A stretch of 64,000 nucleotides of DNA, taken from the NCBI RefSeq assembly GCF_019599185.1, contig NZ_JAIEUL010000019.1:1-64000 (forward strand), in the 5' to 3' direction. Origin of the DNA: Cryobacterium inferilacus. GTDB lineage: Bacteria; Actinomycetota; Actinomycetes; Actinomycetales; Microbacteriaceae. Position 1 is the stretch's first letter. Each line of letters starts with the position of its first letter. The notes under the pieces are model-generated. The model saw only the letters and a list, made by a program, of their open reading frames with translations. It was not told where the DNA came from and made no database searches. The position numbers and the translations under genes were made by a program. Below, one piece after another: positions 16,608 through 24,807 of the stretch.

Positions 16608-17705
16608 ATGACACGGGGGAAGATCGCGCTGGGGCGTGTGACGATCGCCGCCAATAACGGCGCCATCGCGGGTGGCGAGGTGATGCTGCTGAACATCGCG
16701 CGCGCCTGCGAGGAACTCGGCGTCGACACGGTCGTCGTCGGCCCGTCGCACTCGTCGGACCTGGTCGATGCGGCGCGTGAGGCGGGGCATCGCACAGTGG
16801 TCCTCGAGGCGAGCACCCGCAGGGAGTGGATGCGGGCGCTGCGCCGGTGGGACCGGGATCAGCGCGAGGGACTGCTGTGGTGCAACGGGCTCGTGGCGGC
16901 GATCGCGACGACGGGGCACCCCGATCGGATCGTGCACGTGCACTCGACGGTGGCCCCTGCACGCAAGGCAGCGCTGTCGATCGCCCGTCTCGGCGCGCTC
17001 GCGACCGTCGTGCCGTCGACCTCTATGCGCCGGGACGTGCGCGCAGCGGATGTCTTCCCGAACTGGGTCCGGCCCATCGAGCGCCGCAACCGAGAACGCC
17101 GCTCCGACGAGGCATTCGTCGTGGGATATCTCGGCCGCATCTCGGTGGATAAGGGCGTGCCGATTCTGGCCGGCGCGCTGGGGCGGCTGGAGCAGTCGCA
17201 TCCCGGCCGGTTCCGCCTGCTCCTGGCCGGCGATGGCCGTTTCGTCTCGCAGCGCGATCAGCGTGCGGTGGAAACAGCCCTCGAGCCGCTCGACGGGCTC
17301 GTCGAGCGGCTCGGCTGGATTGAGCCGACGGAGTTCTTCGACCGCGTCGATCTGATCGTCTGCCCGTCGGTGTGGGCCGAGCCGTTCGGTCTGGTGGCCG
17401 CCGAGGCGATGGCGACGCGGACACCGCTGCTGGTGAGCGACGCGGGGGCGCTGCCCGAAGTCGTCGGGGGAGATGACGCCGTCATCGTCGCTGCCGGAGA
17501 CGTGAATGCCTTGGCCGCGGCGATCCTCGATCGTGCCGACGGCGTGGGCGACGCCGCCGCAGCCGTGCAGGCGGGGTTCGCGCGGTGGGAGGCGGAGTTC
17601 TCGCCGGAGGCCGGTCGGGAGCGCACCCGGCGACTTCTCGCCGGGCTGGGAAGGATGCAGCCGGAGGTCGGCTATCCCGAGGCCGCGGACGTCGGCCACG
17701 AATAG
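16608..17705 (+). CDS. GT4-family glycosyltransferase
   Basis: The product is 365 aa with a GT-B fold. It has the acceptor-side motif GAIAGGEVMLLNIAR, then VVGYLGRISVDKG and the donor-site pattern AEPFGLVAAEAMATRTPLLVSDAGALPEVV with paired Glu. It adds a sugar to the growing repeat unit. A TAGTAT box at about 16535 may be its -10. A 16-codon ORF at 16549 sits between that box and the gene. The 3' end overlaps the convergent polymerase gene by 34 nt. Confidence 0.85.
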   Translation: MTRGKIALGRVTIAANNGAIAGGEVMLLNIARACEELGVDTVVVGPSHSSDLVDAAREAGHRTVVLEASTRREWMRALRRWDRDQREGLLWCNGLVAAIATTGHPDRIVHVHSTVAPARKAALSIARLGALATVVPSTSMRRDVRAADVFPNWVRPIERRNRERRSDEAFVVGYLGRISVDKGVPILAGALGRLEQSHPGRFRLLLAGDGRFVSQRDQRAVETALEPLDGLVERLGWIEPTEFFDRVDLIVCPSVWAEPFGLVAAEAMATRTPLLVSDAGALPEVVGGDDAVIVAAGDVNALAAAILDRADGVGDAAAAVQAGFARWEAEFSPEAGRERTRRLLAGLGRMQPEVGYPEAADVGHE

Positions 17706-18802
17706 CCGCCGCCATTCGGCGGTGCCTCCCGTACCCGTGCGGCCAGCGCGATCCCGAGCAGCAGGAACGCCGGAAGAGTGAAGAAGACCTCGCCGAGCCT
17801 CGTCGCGCAGAGCAGGACCGCTACGGTGGCCGCTTCGATGGCGACGTCGTCGAAGGTGCGGGGTGAGCGCGCTCCGACGCGGAACCCCACGACGACGAAC
17901 AGCGCGACGACGGCGAGGAGCATGACCCAGCCACCCTCGACGAGCAGCACGAGATACGAGTTGTGGAAGAACCATCGACCACCGGCGACGGTCACTTCGC
18001 CTTCTCCGACGCCGAGTCCGTACCACGGCGCCTGGGACACCTTGATCAGGGCCGCGCTGTCGATGCGCGATCTCAGCGCATCCGAACCGGCACGCTCGGC
18101 GTAGTGGCCGATCTCCGCGAGGTTGTCCTCCACCCAGCTGAATGCGAGATAGATCGCGAGCGCGAGCACGGCACGCAGCCCGCCGCCGAGTCGGGTGCTC
18201 AGGACGAGCCAGATGATGCCCCCGGCGAACGCAGCCATCGACGTGCGCGAGTCGGTCAGATAGAGTCCCGCCGCGCCGGCGATGAGGATGAGGGCCTTGG
18301 CCCAGGTCGGCCGGACGAAGGCGATCAGCAGCAGCGGCAGCACCGCGAAATACAGGCCCGCCCTGTTCTTGTCCTCGAGGAAGCCGGTGAGCAGGCCGCC
18401 ATAGTTGTCGGGAGCCAGGCCCGCGTAGAACAGGGCGGTGTTGGCCACCAGCCCGACCCCGGCACCGATCATCACGGATCGGAGGTCGATCCGCGCGCTG
18501 GCGATGAAGCCGACCAGCACCATGAGGATCGCGAACCTGGCCAGTCGTCTTACCGGATCGATGTCGTTGACGAGAGCGACCACGGCGAGGTATGCGACCA
18601 GGAGCACGCAGAAGTACACGTACCAGCTGATCGGGCGCAGCGAGCGGCGCGGGTGCCGGAACGCGGCGATGACGATGAGCGCGAGGGCGGCGATGTCCGA
18701 CAAGGGCAGTTCCAAGGGCCCCGGCAGAGCGATCCGGAACACGAACAGACCGCCGAGCAGGGCCTCGAGCAGGCGGAAGTGCCACCGGTCGGAGGAGGAC
18801 AC
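17672..18802 (-). CDS. Wzy-like O-antigen/EPS polymerase or ligase
   Basis: This is a polytopic membrane protein of about 376 aa from the GTG at 18802, with about ten hydrophobic segments and a larger extracytoplasmic loop. That loop holds the family pattern WYGLGVGEGEV and WFFHNSYLVLLVEGGWV, with the Arg-containing DSRTSMAAF segment before it. This matches Wzy_C-type polymerases and ligases that join undecaprenyl-linked repeat units outside the membrane. The start is uncertain; in-frame starts extend to 18931. It is the only gene here likely to polymerise the repeat unit and runs against its neighbours. Confidence 0.78.
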   Translation of the reverse strand: MSSSDRWHFRLLEALLGGLFVFRIALPGPLELPLSDIAALALIVIAAFRHPRRSLRPISWYVYFCVLLVAYLAVVALVNDIDPVRRLARFAILMVLVGFIASARIDLRSVMIGAGVGLVANTALFYAGLAPDNYGGLLTGFLEDKNRAGLYFAVLPLLLIAFVRPTWAKALILIAGAAGLYLTDSRTSMAAFAGGIIWLVLSTRLGGGLRAVLALAIYLAFSWVEDNLAEIGHYAERAGSDALRSRIDSAALIKVSQAPWYGLGVGEGEVTVAGGRWFFHNSYLVLLVEGGWVMLLAVVALFVVVGFRVGARSPRTFDDVAIEAATVAVLLCATRLGEVFFTLPAFLLLGIALAARVREAPPNGGGYSWPTSAASG

Positions 18803-19055
18803 GCGGTCGCCCGAGACTGCCTGCGCGCAGGCGTGTGATGCAGGGAGCACGTCGGGACACCTCCCAGAGCGGAACGGACGATCGGCAACGGCTGTGAGTC
18901 TACTGGGGCGGTCTTCGCGCGTACGTGACACATGTGCGCCAGCCCGCGTGGGGACCCACCGTGCGTGCTGGTAGTGTGTAGTCGAGCTTTGAAATGTCCG
19001 TAAGTGCGCGCTCTCTGGGGAGAGCGTCCTGTTCTTGAGAGGTCACGGCCGTGCC

Positions 19056-20525
19056 ATGACGGTACTCGACTTCCTCCGCCTCACGCGCAAAAACTGGATC
19101 ATTCTGATCGCCGGCATCGTTCTGGGAGCGATCGTCATGTTCGGCTACACCCAGGTGCAGCCGCGCGTGTATGCGGCCAGCTCCGCGGGCTATGTGGTCG
19201 CCGGCGGTGAACCCGGTCTGATCGATGCCCTGAGCGGGGCGGAGGTGGCCTCGAACAAGGCGCGCTCCTTCATCCCGCTCATCACGAGCCGCGCCGTGTT
19301 CGAAGAGATCGCAGCCGATCCGGATCTGGACCTCGGCGGCCAATCCCTCGACGGGCGATTGTCGGCGTTCGTCGCGGAAGGCAGCGCCCTGCTCCAGGTA
19401 TCGGCGACGGCGTCCACACCCGAAGCCGCCGCCGCCCTCGCCAACGGCGCACTGGATGCCGTGGCGACCGTGGTCGGACGTCTGGCCGCCGGGCTCGGCG
19501 GCCAGACGTCGTCGATCGCGGTCGTTCCGCTCGAGAACGCCGTCGCACCGACGGCGCCTGTGAGTCCGGATCTGCGCACGAATGTGCTTCTGGGCGCGAT
19601 CGCGGGGCTCGCTGTCGCGTATCTCCTCATCTTCTTGCGCCGGGCCGCGGACGTGCGCATTCGCACCGCCTCGGACCTGTCCAAGGCTGCCGGTGGCGCC
19701 GGCGAGCTCGGCAGGATCCCCAAGTCCTCGCAGCTGGCTGGCGCCGATCGCAAGCTAGCCGATGCCGATGCCCGTGCCGCCGAAGCGTTCCGCCGGCTGC
19801 GCACCAATCTGCGCTTTTCGAGCGTCGATGAGCAGGTGCACAGCGTCGTCGTGACCAGCGCCAACGCCGGTGAGGGCAAATCGACGGTGGCGGTCATGCT
19901 CGCGAAGGTGCTGGCCCACTCGGGCCAGCCAACCGTGCTCATCGACGCCGATCTGCGCCGCCCCTCCGTTTCGGGCCTGACCGGTGTGGACGGCAGCATC
20001 GGCCTCAGCGAGGTGCTGAGCGGCCAGGTGCAGATCGATGACGCGCTGCGCACCACGGACACACCGGGTCTGTTGGTGCTGCCCGCCGGTCATGTGCCGC
20101 CGAATCCTTCCGAGATGCTCGGCTCGCATGCGATGAGCTCGGTCCTGGCGGGACTGTCGGAGCACTACTTCGTCGTCATCGACGCGCCACCGGTGCTTCC
20201 CGTGACCGATGCCGCGCTCCTCAGCGTGGCGGCGGACGGCACGATTCTCCTCGCGACGGTCGGAAAGACACGCAAGGAGGACATGGCACTCGCGAGGCAC
20301 ACGCTGGACCAGGTGCACGCGCGGATCCTCGGCACGGTCCTCAACAAGGTATCGGGGCGCGAGACCGGTGAGGGCTACGAGTACCAACGCAACGCGAAGT
20401 ACTACGCCAAGGGCCCGGAGTCCGTTCCCGCGGCCGCGGCAGTGCCGGCTCCCGCGACCCGGGCAGACGGTGAGACATCGTTCGACGGGGCGAGGCTGCG
20501 CCGCGCTGCCCGTCGAGGGGACTGA
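19056..20525 (+). CDS. Wzz-BY-kinase fusion (chain length and tyrosine autokinase)
   Basis: The product is 489 aa. The N-terminal Wzz-like part has TM helices at about 14-33 and 180-200 around an extracytoplasmic domain. The C-terminal kinase has Walker A SANAGEGKST, Walker A' VLIDADLRRP and Walker B FVVIDAPP. The tail has closely spaced Tyr residues (GYEYQRNAKYYAK), the autophosphorylation cluster. BY-kinases control polymer length and export with a cognate phosphatase, which is encoded next. ATG 19056 is preferred over 19035 because the TM then follows a short basic tail. Confidence 0.9.
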   Translation: MTVLDFLRLTRKNWIILIAGIVLGAIVMFGYTQVQPRVYAASSAGYVVAGGEPGLIDALSGAEVASNKARSFIPLITSRAVFEEIAADPDLDLGGQSLDGRLSAFVAEGSALLQVSATASTPEAAAALANGALDAVATVVGRLAAGLGGQTSSIAVVPLENAVAPTAPVSPDLRTNVLLGAIAGLAVAYLLIFLRRAADVRIRTASDLSKAAGGAGELGRIPKSSQLAGADRKLADADARAAEAFRRLRTNLRFSSVDEQVHSVVVTSANAGEGKSTVAVMLAKVLAHSGQPTVLIDADLRRPSVSGLTGVDGSIGLSEVLSGQVQIDDALRTTDTPGLLVLPAGHVPPNPSEMLGSHAMSSVLAGLSEHYFVVIDAPPVLPVTDAALLSVAADGTILLATVGKTRKEDMALARHTLDQVHARILGTVLNKVSGRETGEGYEYQRNAKYYAKGPESVPAAAAVPAPATRADGETSFDGARLRRAARRGD

Positions 20526-21103
20526 TGCCCACTCTGCTGTTCGTCTGCCAGGCAAACATCGCCCGGTCGGCCTCTGCTGAGCTCCTCGCCCGCCACGCCA
20601 TCGGCGGGGAGGGGGCGTGGGAGGTCGCCAGCGCAGGCGTCGACGCGCTGGCAGGTCACGGCGTCGACCCCGAGCTCGCGCGGGCGCTTCACCGGCGCGG
20701 GATCGGCACTTCCGCTCACATCGCACGTCAGGTCGATGCGGACATGCTCGCGGATGCGGACCTCGTGCTCGCCTTCGAGGCGCGACAGCGGACGTGGATG
20801 CTCAAGGAGTCACCCGCATCGGTCCGCTCGACATTCACGATCCGTCGCGCAGCGCACGCGCTTCGACGGCTCCCGAGGCGGGCCGAGCCGCTGAGCTTCC
20901 TGGCCCTGGATGACGCACCGTACCTCGGTGAGGACGATTTCGCCGACCCTTACGGACGTGGCTCAGCCGCCGCCGAGAGCGCCGTCGCCGAGATCGCGGA
21001 GCTGCTCGAGGTCATCCTCGCTGCGGTCGGCGCGACACCGCGGGTCACGGCATCGCCGCTCCGGGGGATGTCGCAGGGCGTGTCACCGGGAGCGCTTCTG
21101 TGA
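20525..21103 (+). CDS. Wzb-like low-molecular-weight protein tyrosine phosphatase
   Basis: This enzyme dephosphorylates the BY-kinase encoded just upstream. The product is 192 aa with the P-loop CQANIARS at residues 8-15 (C-x5-R-S, catalytic C8 and R14) and the general-acid loop DDFADPYGRG. The pattern has Gln-Ala-Asn where many members have Thr-Gly-Asn. A Ser/Ala-rich helix and extra C-terminal residues follow the core. Its ATG overlaps the kinase stop (TGATG), so the pair is coupled. Confidence 0.9.
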   Translation: MPTLLFVCQANIARSASAELLARHAIGGEGAWEVASAGVDALAGHGVDPELARALHRRGIGTSAHIARQVDADMLADADLVLAFEARQRTWMLKESPASVRSTFTIRRAAHALRRLPRRAEPLSFLALDDAPYLGEDDFADPYGRGSAAAESAVAEIAELLEVILAAVGATPRVTASPLRGMSQGVSPGALL

Positions 21104-22029
21104 TGTCGGCAAGGGAGCCGCATCCACGTCCGACCGTGTCCGGCGTCTCGGTCATCGTCGCCCACTACGGCGATCCTGCGACGACGTCTGCGCTCGTAGC
21201 TGCGCTGCAGGCCCACTCCGAGCCGCTCATCCGGGAGATCATCGTCGTCGACGATGCTTCGCCGATCGCGTTCCCGGAACGCCTCGGGGTCAATGTCATC
21301 CGCCGTCAGCGCAACGGCGGCTTCGGCGCGGCCGTCAATACCGGCGCCTCCGTCGCCGTGGGCGAGCTGATCATGGTCCTCAACAGCGACCTCGATATCG
21401 GCGCATCGTTCGTGCGCGATCTCGTCGGGGCCGCGGCGCCGTGGCAGCCCGCGGTCGTGAGTCCGCAGATCGTGCGTCCCTCGGGCGAGGCGGAGTGGGT
21501 CGGCCGCCACTTCCCCCGTACCGGACACTACGCGGTGGAGTGGCTGACCCCGTTCGCTCGCTTCCGTCACAGGCGCGGACTGCACGAGGCGGTCGGACAC
21601 GACACCCGCTGCGTCGCGGGGGCGGTGGTCCCGGTGGACTGGGTCGCAGGTGCGGCGATGCTGATCCCGCTCGCGGAGTTCCGCGCGGTGAATGGCTTCG
21701 ACGAGGGCTTTCACATGAACTGCGAAGAGGTCGATCTGCAGCGCCGCCTGCGGAGCCGGGGCGTCCCGTCGGTCTTCGCCGGAACGGTCACCGCCGTGCA
21801 CGAAGGCGGCGGCTCGTCGGATCCTGCGAGGCGACGCCGGTGGCTGGTCGATTCACGGCTTCGCTACGCGCGCAAGTGGGGCGAAGGCCCGCGCCGCCTG
21901 CAGCTGACGCTCGCCGGGGCATCGCTGGTGAACTTCGCGGTCAACGGCGTTCGACAGCTTGCGCGGCGACCGATCGATGCGCGGCGGATCCTCCGCGACG
22001 AGCTGAGGCTGCTGCGAGGCGCGCAGTGA
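21103..22029 (+). CDS. GT2-family glycosyltransferase
   Basis: The product is about 308 aa with a GT-A fold: SVIVAHYGDPATTSALV, the nucleotide-binding VVDDASP, the metal-binding VLNSDLDIG and CEEVDLQRRLRSRG, as in rhamnosyl- and N-glycan-type GT2 enzymes. The core ends near residue 250 with a helical tail. ATG 21103 overlaps the phosphatase stop by one base; a GTG at 21100 is possible. It is followed with a 4-nt overlap by another glycosyltransferase, so these are co-translated. Confidence 0.87.
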   Translation: MSAREPHPRPTVSGVSVIVAHYGDPATTSALVAALQAHSEPLIREIIVVDDASPIAFPERLGVNVIRRQRNGGFGAAVNTGASVAVGELIMVLNSDLDIGASFVRDLVGAAAPWQPAVVSPQIVRPSGEAEWVGRHFPRTGHYAVEWLTPFARFRHRRGLHEAVGHDTRCVAGAVVPVDWVAGAAMLIPLAEFRAVNGFDEGFHMNCEEVDLQRRLRSRGVPSVFAGTVTAVHEGGGSSDPARRRRWLVDSRLRYARKWGEGPRRLQLTLAGASLVNFAVNGVRQLARRPIDARRILRDELRLLRGAQ

Positions 22030-23039
22030 GCTCCTCCGCGCGGGGACGTCGCGTCCTGCTGGTCAGCCCTGTCTTCCACGGATATTGGCGCGCTGTCCGC
22101 GACGCACTCGAGGCGCGTGGGCACACTGTCGTCGTGCACTGCTACGACGCCCCCGCGAACCTGCGCCAGCTCGTGCGCAACAAGGTGGCGCACGAGCTGC
22201 CCGGTCGAGCAGCGGCGCGCTCGGCGCAGCGGGCGATCTGCGACAGCGCCGTCACGGCGCTGCGTGAGTCGCGAGCCGATGCGCTTCTGGTGATCAAGGC
22301 CGATCTGCTGGGGGAGCGCTGGTGGCAGGCGGTGGCCGAGGCGCGCGTGCCGACGGTGCTCTGGCTGTACGACGAACTGACGCGGATGGACTACTCGCTT
22401 GAGACGCTGCGCGAGATCGGTCCGATCGTGAGCTACAGCCCGCGCGACGTCGCGCGACTGCGGGCCGAAGGCATCGCCGCGACCTACCTGCCGGACGGGT
22501 TCGACTCGCTCGCAGAGTTCGTCGCCCGACCCACCGGGGCGGCCACCTTCGTGGGAGCGCGCTATCCGGGGCGAGAGCGCCTCATGCGAAGGCTCGCAGC
22601 TGCCGGCATCCCGGTGAAGGCATATGGGCGGGAATGGTCTCGCCGCCCGTGGGACATCGTTCGCACCCGGCGGTTCGCGAGCCCCGGCATCCCGGCCGGT
22701 CCGGACCTGCCGCGCAACGACTATTACGGCGTGATGGCCGGCTCCCTCGCCGCGCTGAACATCCACGGAGACGATCACGACGGTTTCACGATGCGCACCT
22801 TCGAGGCGCCCGGCGTGGGCGGTCTCCATCTCGTCGACCGCCCGGATGTCGACCGATACTACGACGTGGGGACGGAGACGCTGGTGTTCACCTCGCCCGA
22901 GGAGCTTGTCGACCACGTCGCCCGGGCGCAGCGCGAACCGCAGTGGGCCGGCGCCATCCGCGAAGCAGGCAGGGCACGGACCCTTGCCGAGCACACGCTC
23001 GTGCATCGCATGGGCACAGTGGAGGCGCAATGGCACTGA
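22026..23039 (+). CDS. CgeB-like GT-B glycosyltransferase
   Basis: The product is 337 aa. The N-terminal half (VLLVSPVFHGYWRAVRDALEA, VLWLYDELTRMDY) and C-terminal half (GATFVGARYPGRERLMRRL, then FTMRTFEAPGVGGLHLVDR) match the CgeB/Glyco_trans_1-like glycosyltransferases, with the family Glu in TFEAPG. GTG 22026 overlaps the previous stop (GTGA), and the product ends just past the start of the next gene (10-nt overlap). It is one of the chain-extending enzymes; the sugar is unknown. Confidence 0.75.
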   Translation: MSSSARGRRVLLVSPVFHGYWRAVRDALEARGHTVVVHCYDAPANLRQLVRNKVAHELPGRAAARSAQRAICDSAVTALRESRADALLVIKADLLGERWWQAVAEARVPTVLWLYDELTRMDYSLETLREIGPIVSYSPRDVARLRAEGIAATYLPDGFDSLAEFVARPTGAATFVGARYPGRERLMRRLAAAGIPVKAYGREWSRRPWDIVRTRRFASPGIPAGPDLPRNDYYGVMAGSLAALNIHGDDHDGFTMRTFEAPGVGGLHLVDRPDVDRYYDVGTETLVFTSPEELVDHVARAQREPQWAGAIREAGRARTLAEHTLVHRMGTVEAQWH

Positions 23040-24058
23040 CATTCCCGTCCGACCTCCATGCCTGGCAGCGCTGGCAGAACTCTCGCAACCGGCTGCGCCG
23101 TGCACGAGACCTCGCGCAGCGCCCGTCACCGCCCTCGCTGTGGCTGGCCACCACCGGTCCCTCACCGTCGCTGCTGGTCGCGGTGGACTCGACGACACCG
23201 AGCTCGGTCGCCGCGTTCGCCGAACCGCTGCGTCATCTCGGGGACGCCCCCGTCGCGGTGCTCTCTCTCGCCGACATCAGCGCGCAGCTGCCGGGGGAAT
23301 GGACCGTCCGCGCCCTCGACGGCGAGCGCGACCTGCCCCGCGAGCTCGGCGCGGTGACGACGGTCTTCGCCGCGGGGCACTTCCTGCCGGCGGGCGTCGC
23401 CGCCCACGCATGGGCGCGCGCGCTCGGCGCGCGGTTCGTCGTCGCGCAGCACGGGCTGCTGACACCGTGGGCGCCGCCCCTGCCCGAAGATGCGCATCTG
23501 CTGGCATTCTCCGACGCCGATGCGCGCTATTGGGCCTCCGGACGATCCGACATCACCCACGAGGTCGTCGGATCGCAGCTGTTCTGGCGGGCGCGACAGC
23601 GCAATCTCCGGCCCGATCTGCAGGCGCGGCCGCTGTTCCTCGGCCAGCTGCACGGCGCCGAACTGCCCCGGCGGATTTCGGCGCGCTCTGCGGGCCGTTT
23701 CTGCGAGAGCGTCGGGGCGACCTACCGTCCGCATCCGTCCGAGACGGACCGGCTATCCCGTCTGCAGCATGCGCGCTGGCGTCGTCGGGGAATCGATTTC
23801 GACACCTCCGGCAGACCCCTGAGCGAGAATCGCCGTCCGGTCGTCTCGATCTTCTCGACGGGCGTCCTCGAGGCCGCTGCGGCCGGCATCCCCGCGTGGG
23901 TCAGCGCCGTGCGTCCTCCTGCATGGGTTCTCGATTGCTGGGAGCGCTACGACATGTCGGTGTGGGGCGGCGATCCGACCCCACCCCCGGACGTCGCCGA
24001 TCTCGAACCGGCCCAAGCCATCGCGGGCAGCCTGCGCCGGCTGGCGACAGGAGGATGA
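23030..24058 (+). CDS. Sialyltransferase-like GT-B protein (putative CMP-nonulosonate transferase)
   Basis: The product is 342 aa, not clearly assigned by motif to one GT family. It has an HP motif in TYRPHPSETD and an S/T motif in VSIFSTGVLEAAAAG. HP and SS/ST motifs bind CMP in bacterial sialyltransferases and polysialyltransferases (GT38/GT52/GT80 types). It sits directly before neuA and the NeuB fusion, which make a CMP-activated nonulosonate. The ATG at 23030 has GGAGG just upstream. The usual D/E-D/E-G acid motif is not evident, so the reaction is inferred from two motifs plus context. Confidence 0.55.
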   Translation: MALTFPSDLHAWQRWQNSRNRLRRARDLAQRPSPPSLWLATTGPSPSLLVAVDSTTPSSVAAFAEPLRHLGDAPVAVLSLADISAQLPGEWTVRALDGERDLPRELGAVTTVFAAGHFLPAGVAAHAWARALGARFVVAQHGLLTPWAPPLPEDAHLLAFSDADARYWASGRSDITHEVVGSQLFWRARQRNLRPDLQARPLFLGQLHGAELPRRISARSAGRFCESVGATYRPHPSETDRLSRLQHARWRRRGIDFDTSGRPLSENRRPVVSIFSTGVLEAAAAGIPAWVSAVRPPAWVLDCWERYDMSVWGGDPTPPPDVADLEPAQAIAGSLRRLATGG

Positions 24059-24060
24059 CG

Positions 24061-24807
24061 ATGAGCGAGGAGACCTCGAACATCCTGTGCGTGATCCCGG
24101 TGCGCGGTGGATCCAAGGGCGTACCGGGGAAGAACCGGCGCCTCGTGGGCGGCAAGCCGCTCGTGGTGTGGACGATCGAGCAGGCGCTCGCCGCGCGGCC
24201 CGCCCTCGACGTGCTCGTATCGACCGATGACCCGGAACTGGCCCGCATCGCGCGCGAGGCGGGGGCCGACGTGCCGTTCCTGCGCCCGGACAGCCTCGCG
24301 CAAGACGAGACGGCGACGGAGCCGGTGATTGTGCACGCGATCGCACATCGCACCTCCGAGGGGCGACGCCCTGACGCGGTCATGCTGCTGCAGGCCACAT
24401 CGCCGCTGCGGCTGCCCGGCACCATCGATCGGGCCGTCTCGCAGTTCCGCGAGACGGCGGTCGACTCGCTGGTGGGTGTCGTGCCGCAGACCCCGTTCCT
24501 GTGGCGACGGGGCGACCCGGTCCTGGCCCACTACGACATCGACGCGCGACCTCGGCGGCAGGAGCTCGACGCGGATGGCTACTTCTACCGTGAGACCGGT
24601 TCGCTCTATCTGACCCGCACCGAGATCTACGAGCAGCGGCACAATCGCCTCGGCGGCGATGTGGGACTATTCGTGATGGTCGACGTCGAGGGGATCGACA
24701 TCGACACAGAACTCGACCTGAGCCTCGCAGCGCACGAGCTGCAGCGGCTATCGACAGCGGACGGCGACCCGACGAGATCGTCCGCACCAGAGGAGACCGC
24801 CCTGTGA
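24061..24807 (+). CDS. neuA: CMP-nonulosonate (sialic-acid-type) synthetase
   Basis: This enzyme activates a nine-carbon keto acid with CTP to CMP-sugar. The product is 248 aa with IPVRGGSKGVPGKN at the N-terminus (the conserved CTP loop), VSTDDPELA, and LLQATSPLR, the signature of CMP-acylneuraminate cytidylyltransferases. ATG 24061 is chosen since AGGAGG (24049-24054) touches ATG 24055 but stands 6 nt from 24061. It overlaps the NeuB gene by 4 nt. The product could be CMP-Neu5Ac, CMP-legionaminate or CMP-pseudaminate. Confidence 0.85.
   Translation: MSEETSNILCVIPVRGGSKGVPGKNRRLVGGKPLVVWTIEQALAARPALDVLVSTDDPELARIAREAGADVPFLRPDSLAQDETATEPVIVHAIAHRTSEGRRPDAVMLLQATSPLRLPGTIDRAVSQFRETAVDSLVGVVPQTPFLWRRGDPVLAHYDIDARPRRQELDADGYFYRETGSLYLTRTEIYEQRHNRLGGDVGLFVMVDVEGIDIDTELDLSLAAHELQRLSTADGDPTRSSAPEETAL

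Noticed and set aside
14840-18860. Very long minus-strand open frames (658 and 845 residues) opposite galE, the GT at 16608 and the polymerase gene
   Set aside because: Arg/Pro/Ala-rich translations without domains, typical of high-GC frame shadows; the opposite-strand genes have clear families.
20910-22025. Upstream extension of the CgeB-like GT frame (a 709-residue open frame from 20910)
   Set aside because: The added part lies across the phosphatase and GT2 genes, is Arg-rich and has no domain; the GTG at 22026 fits the family start.
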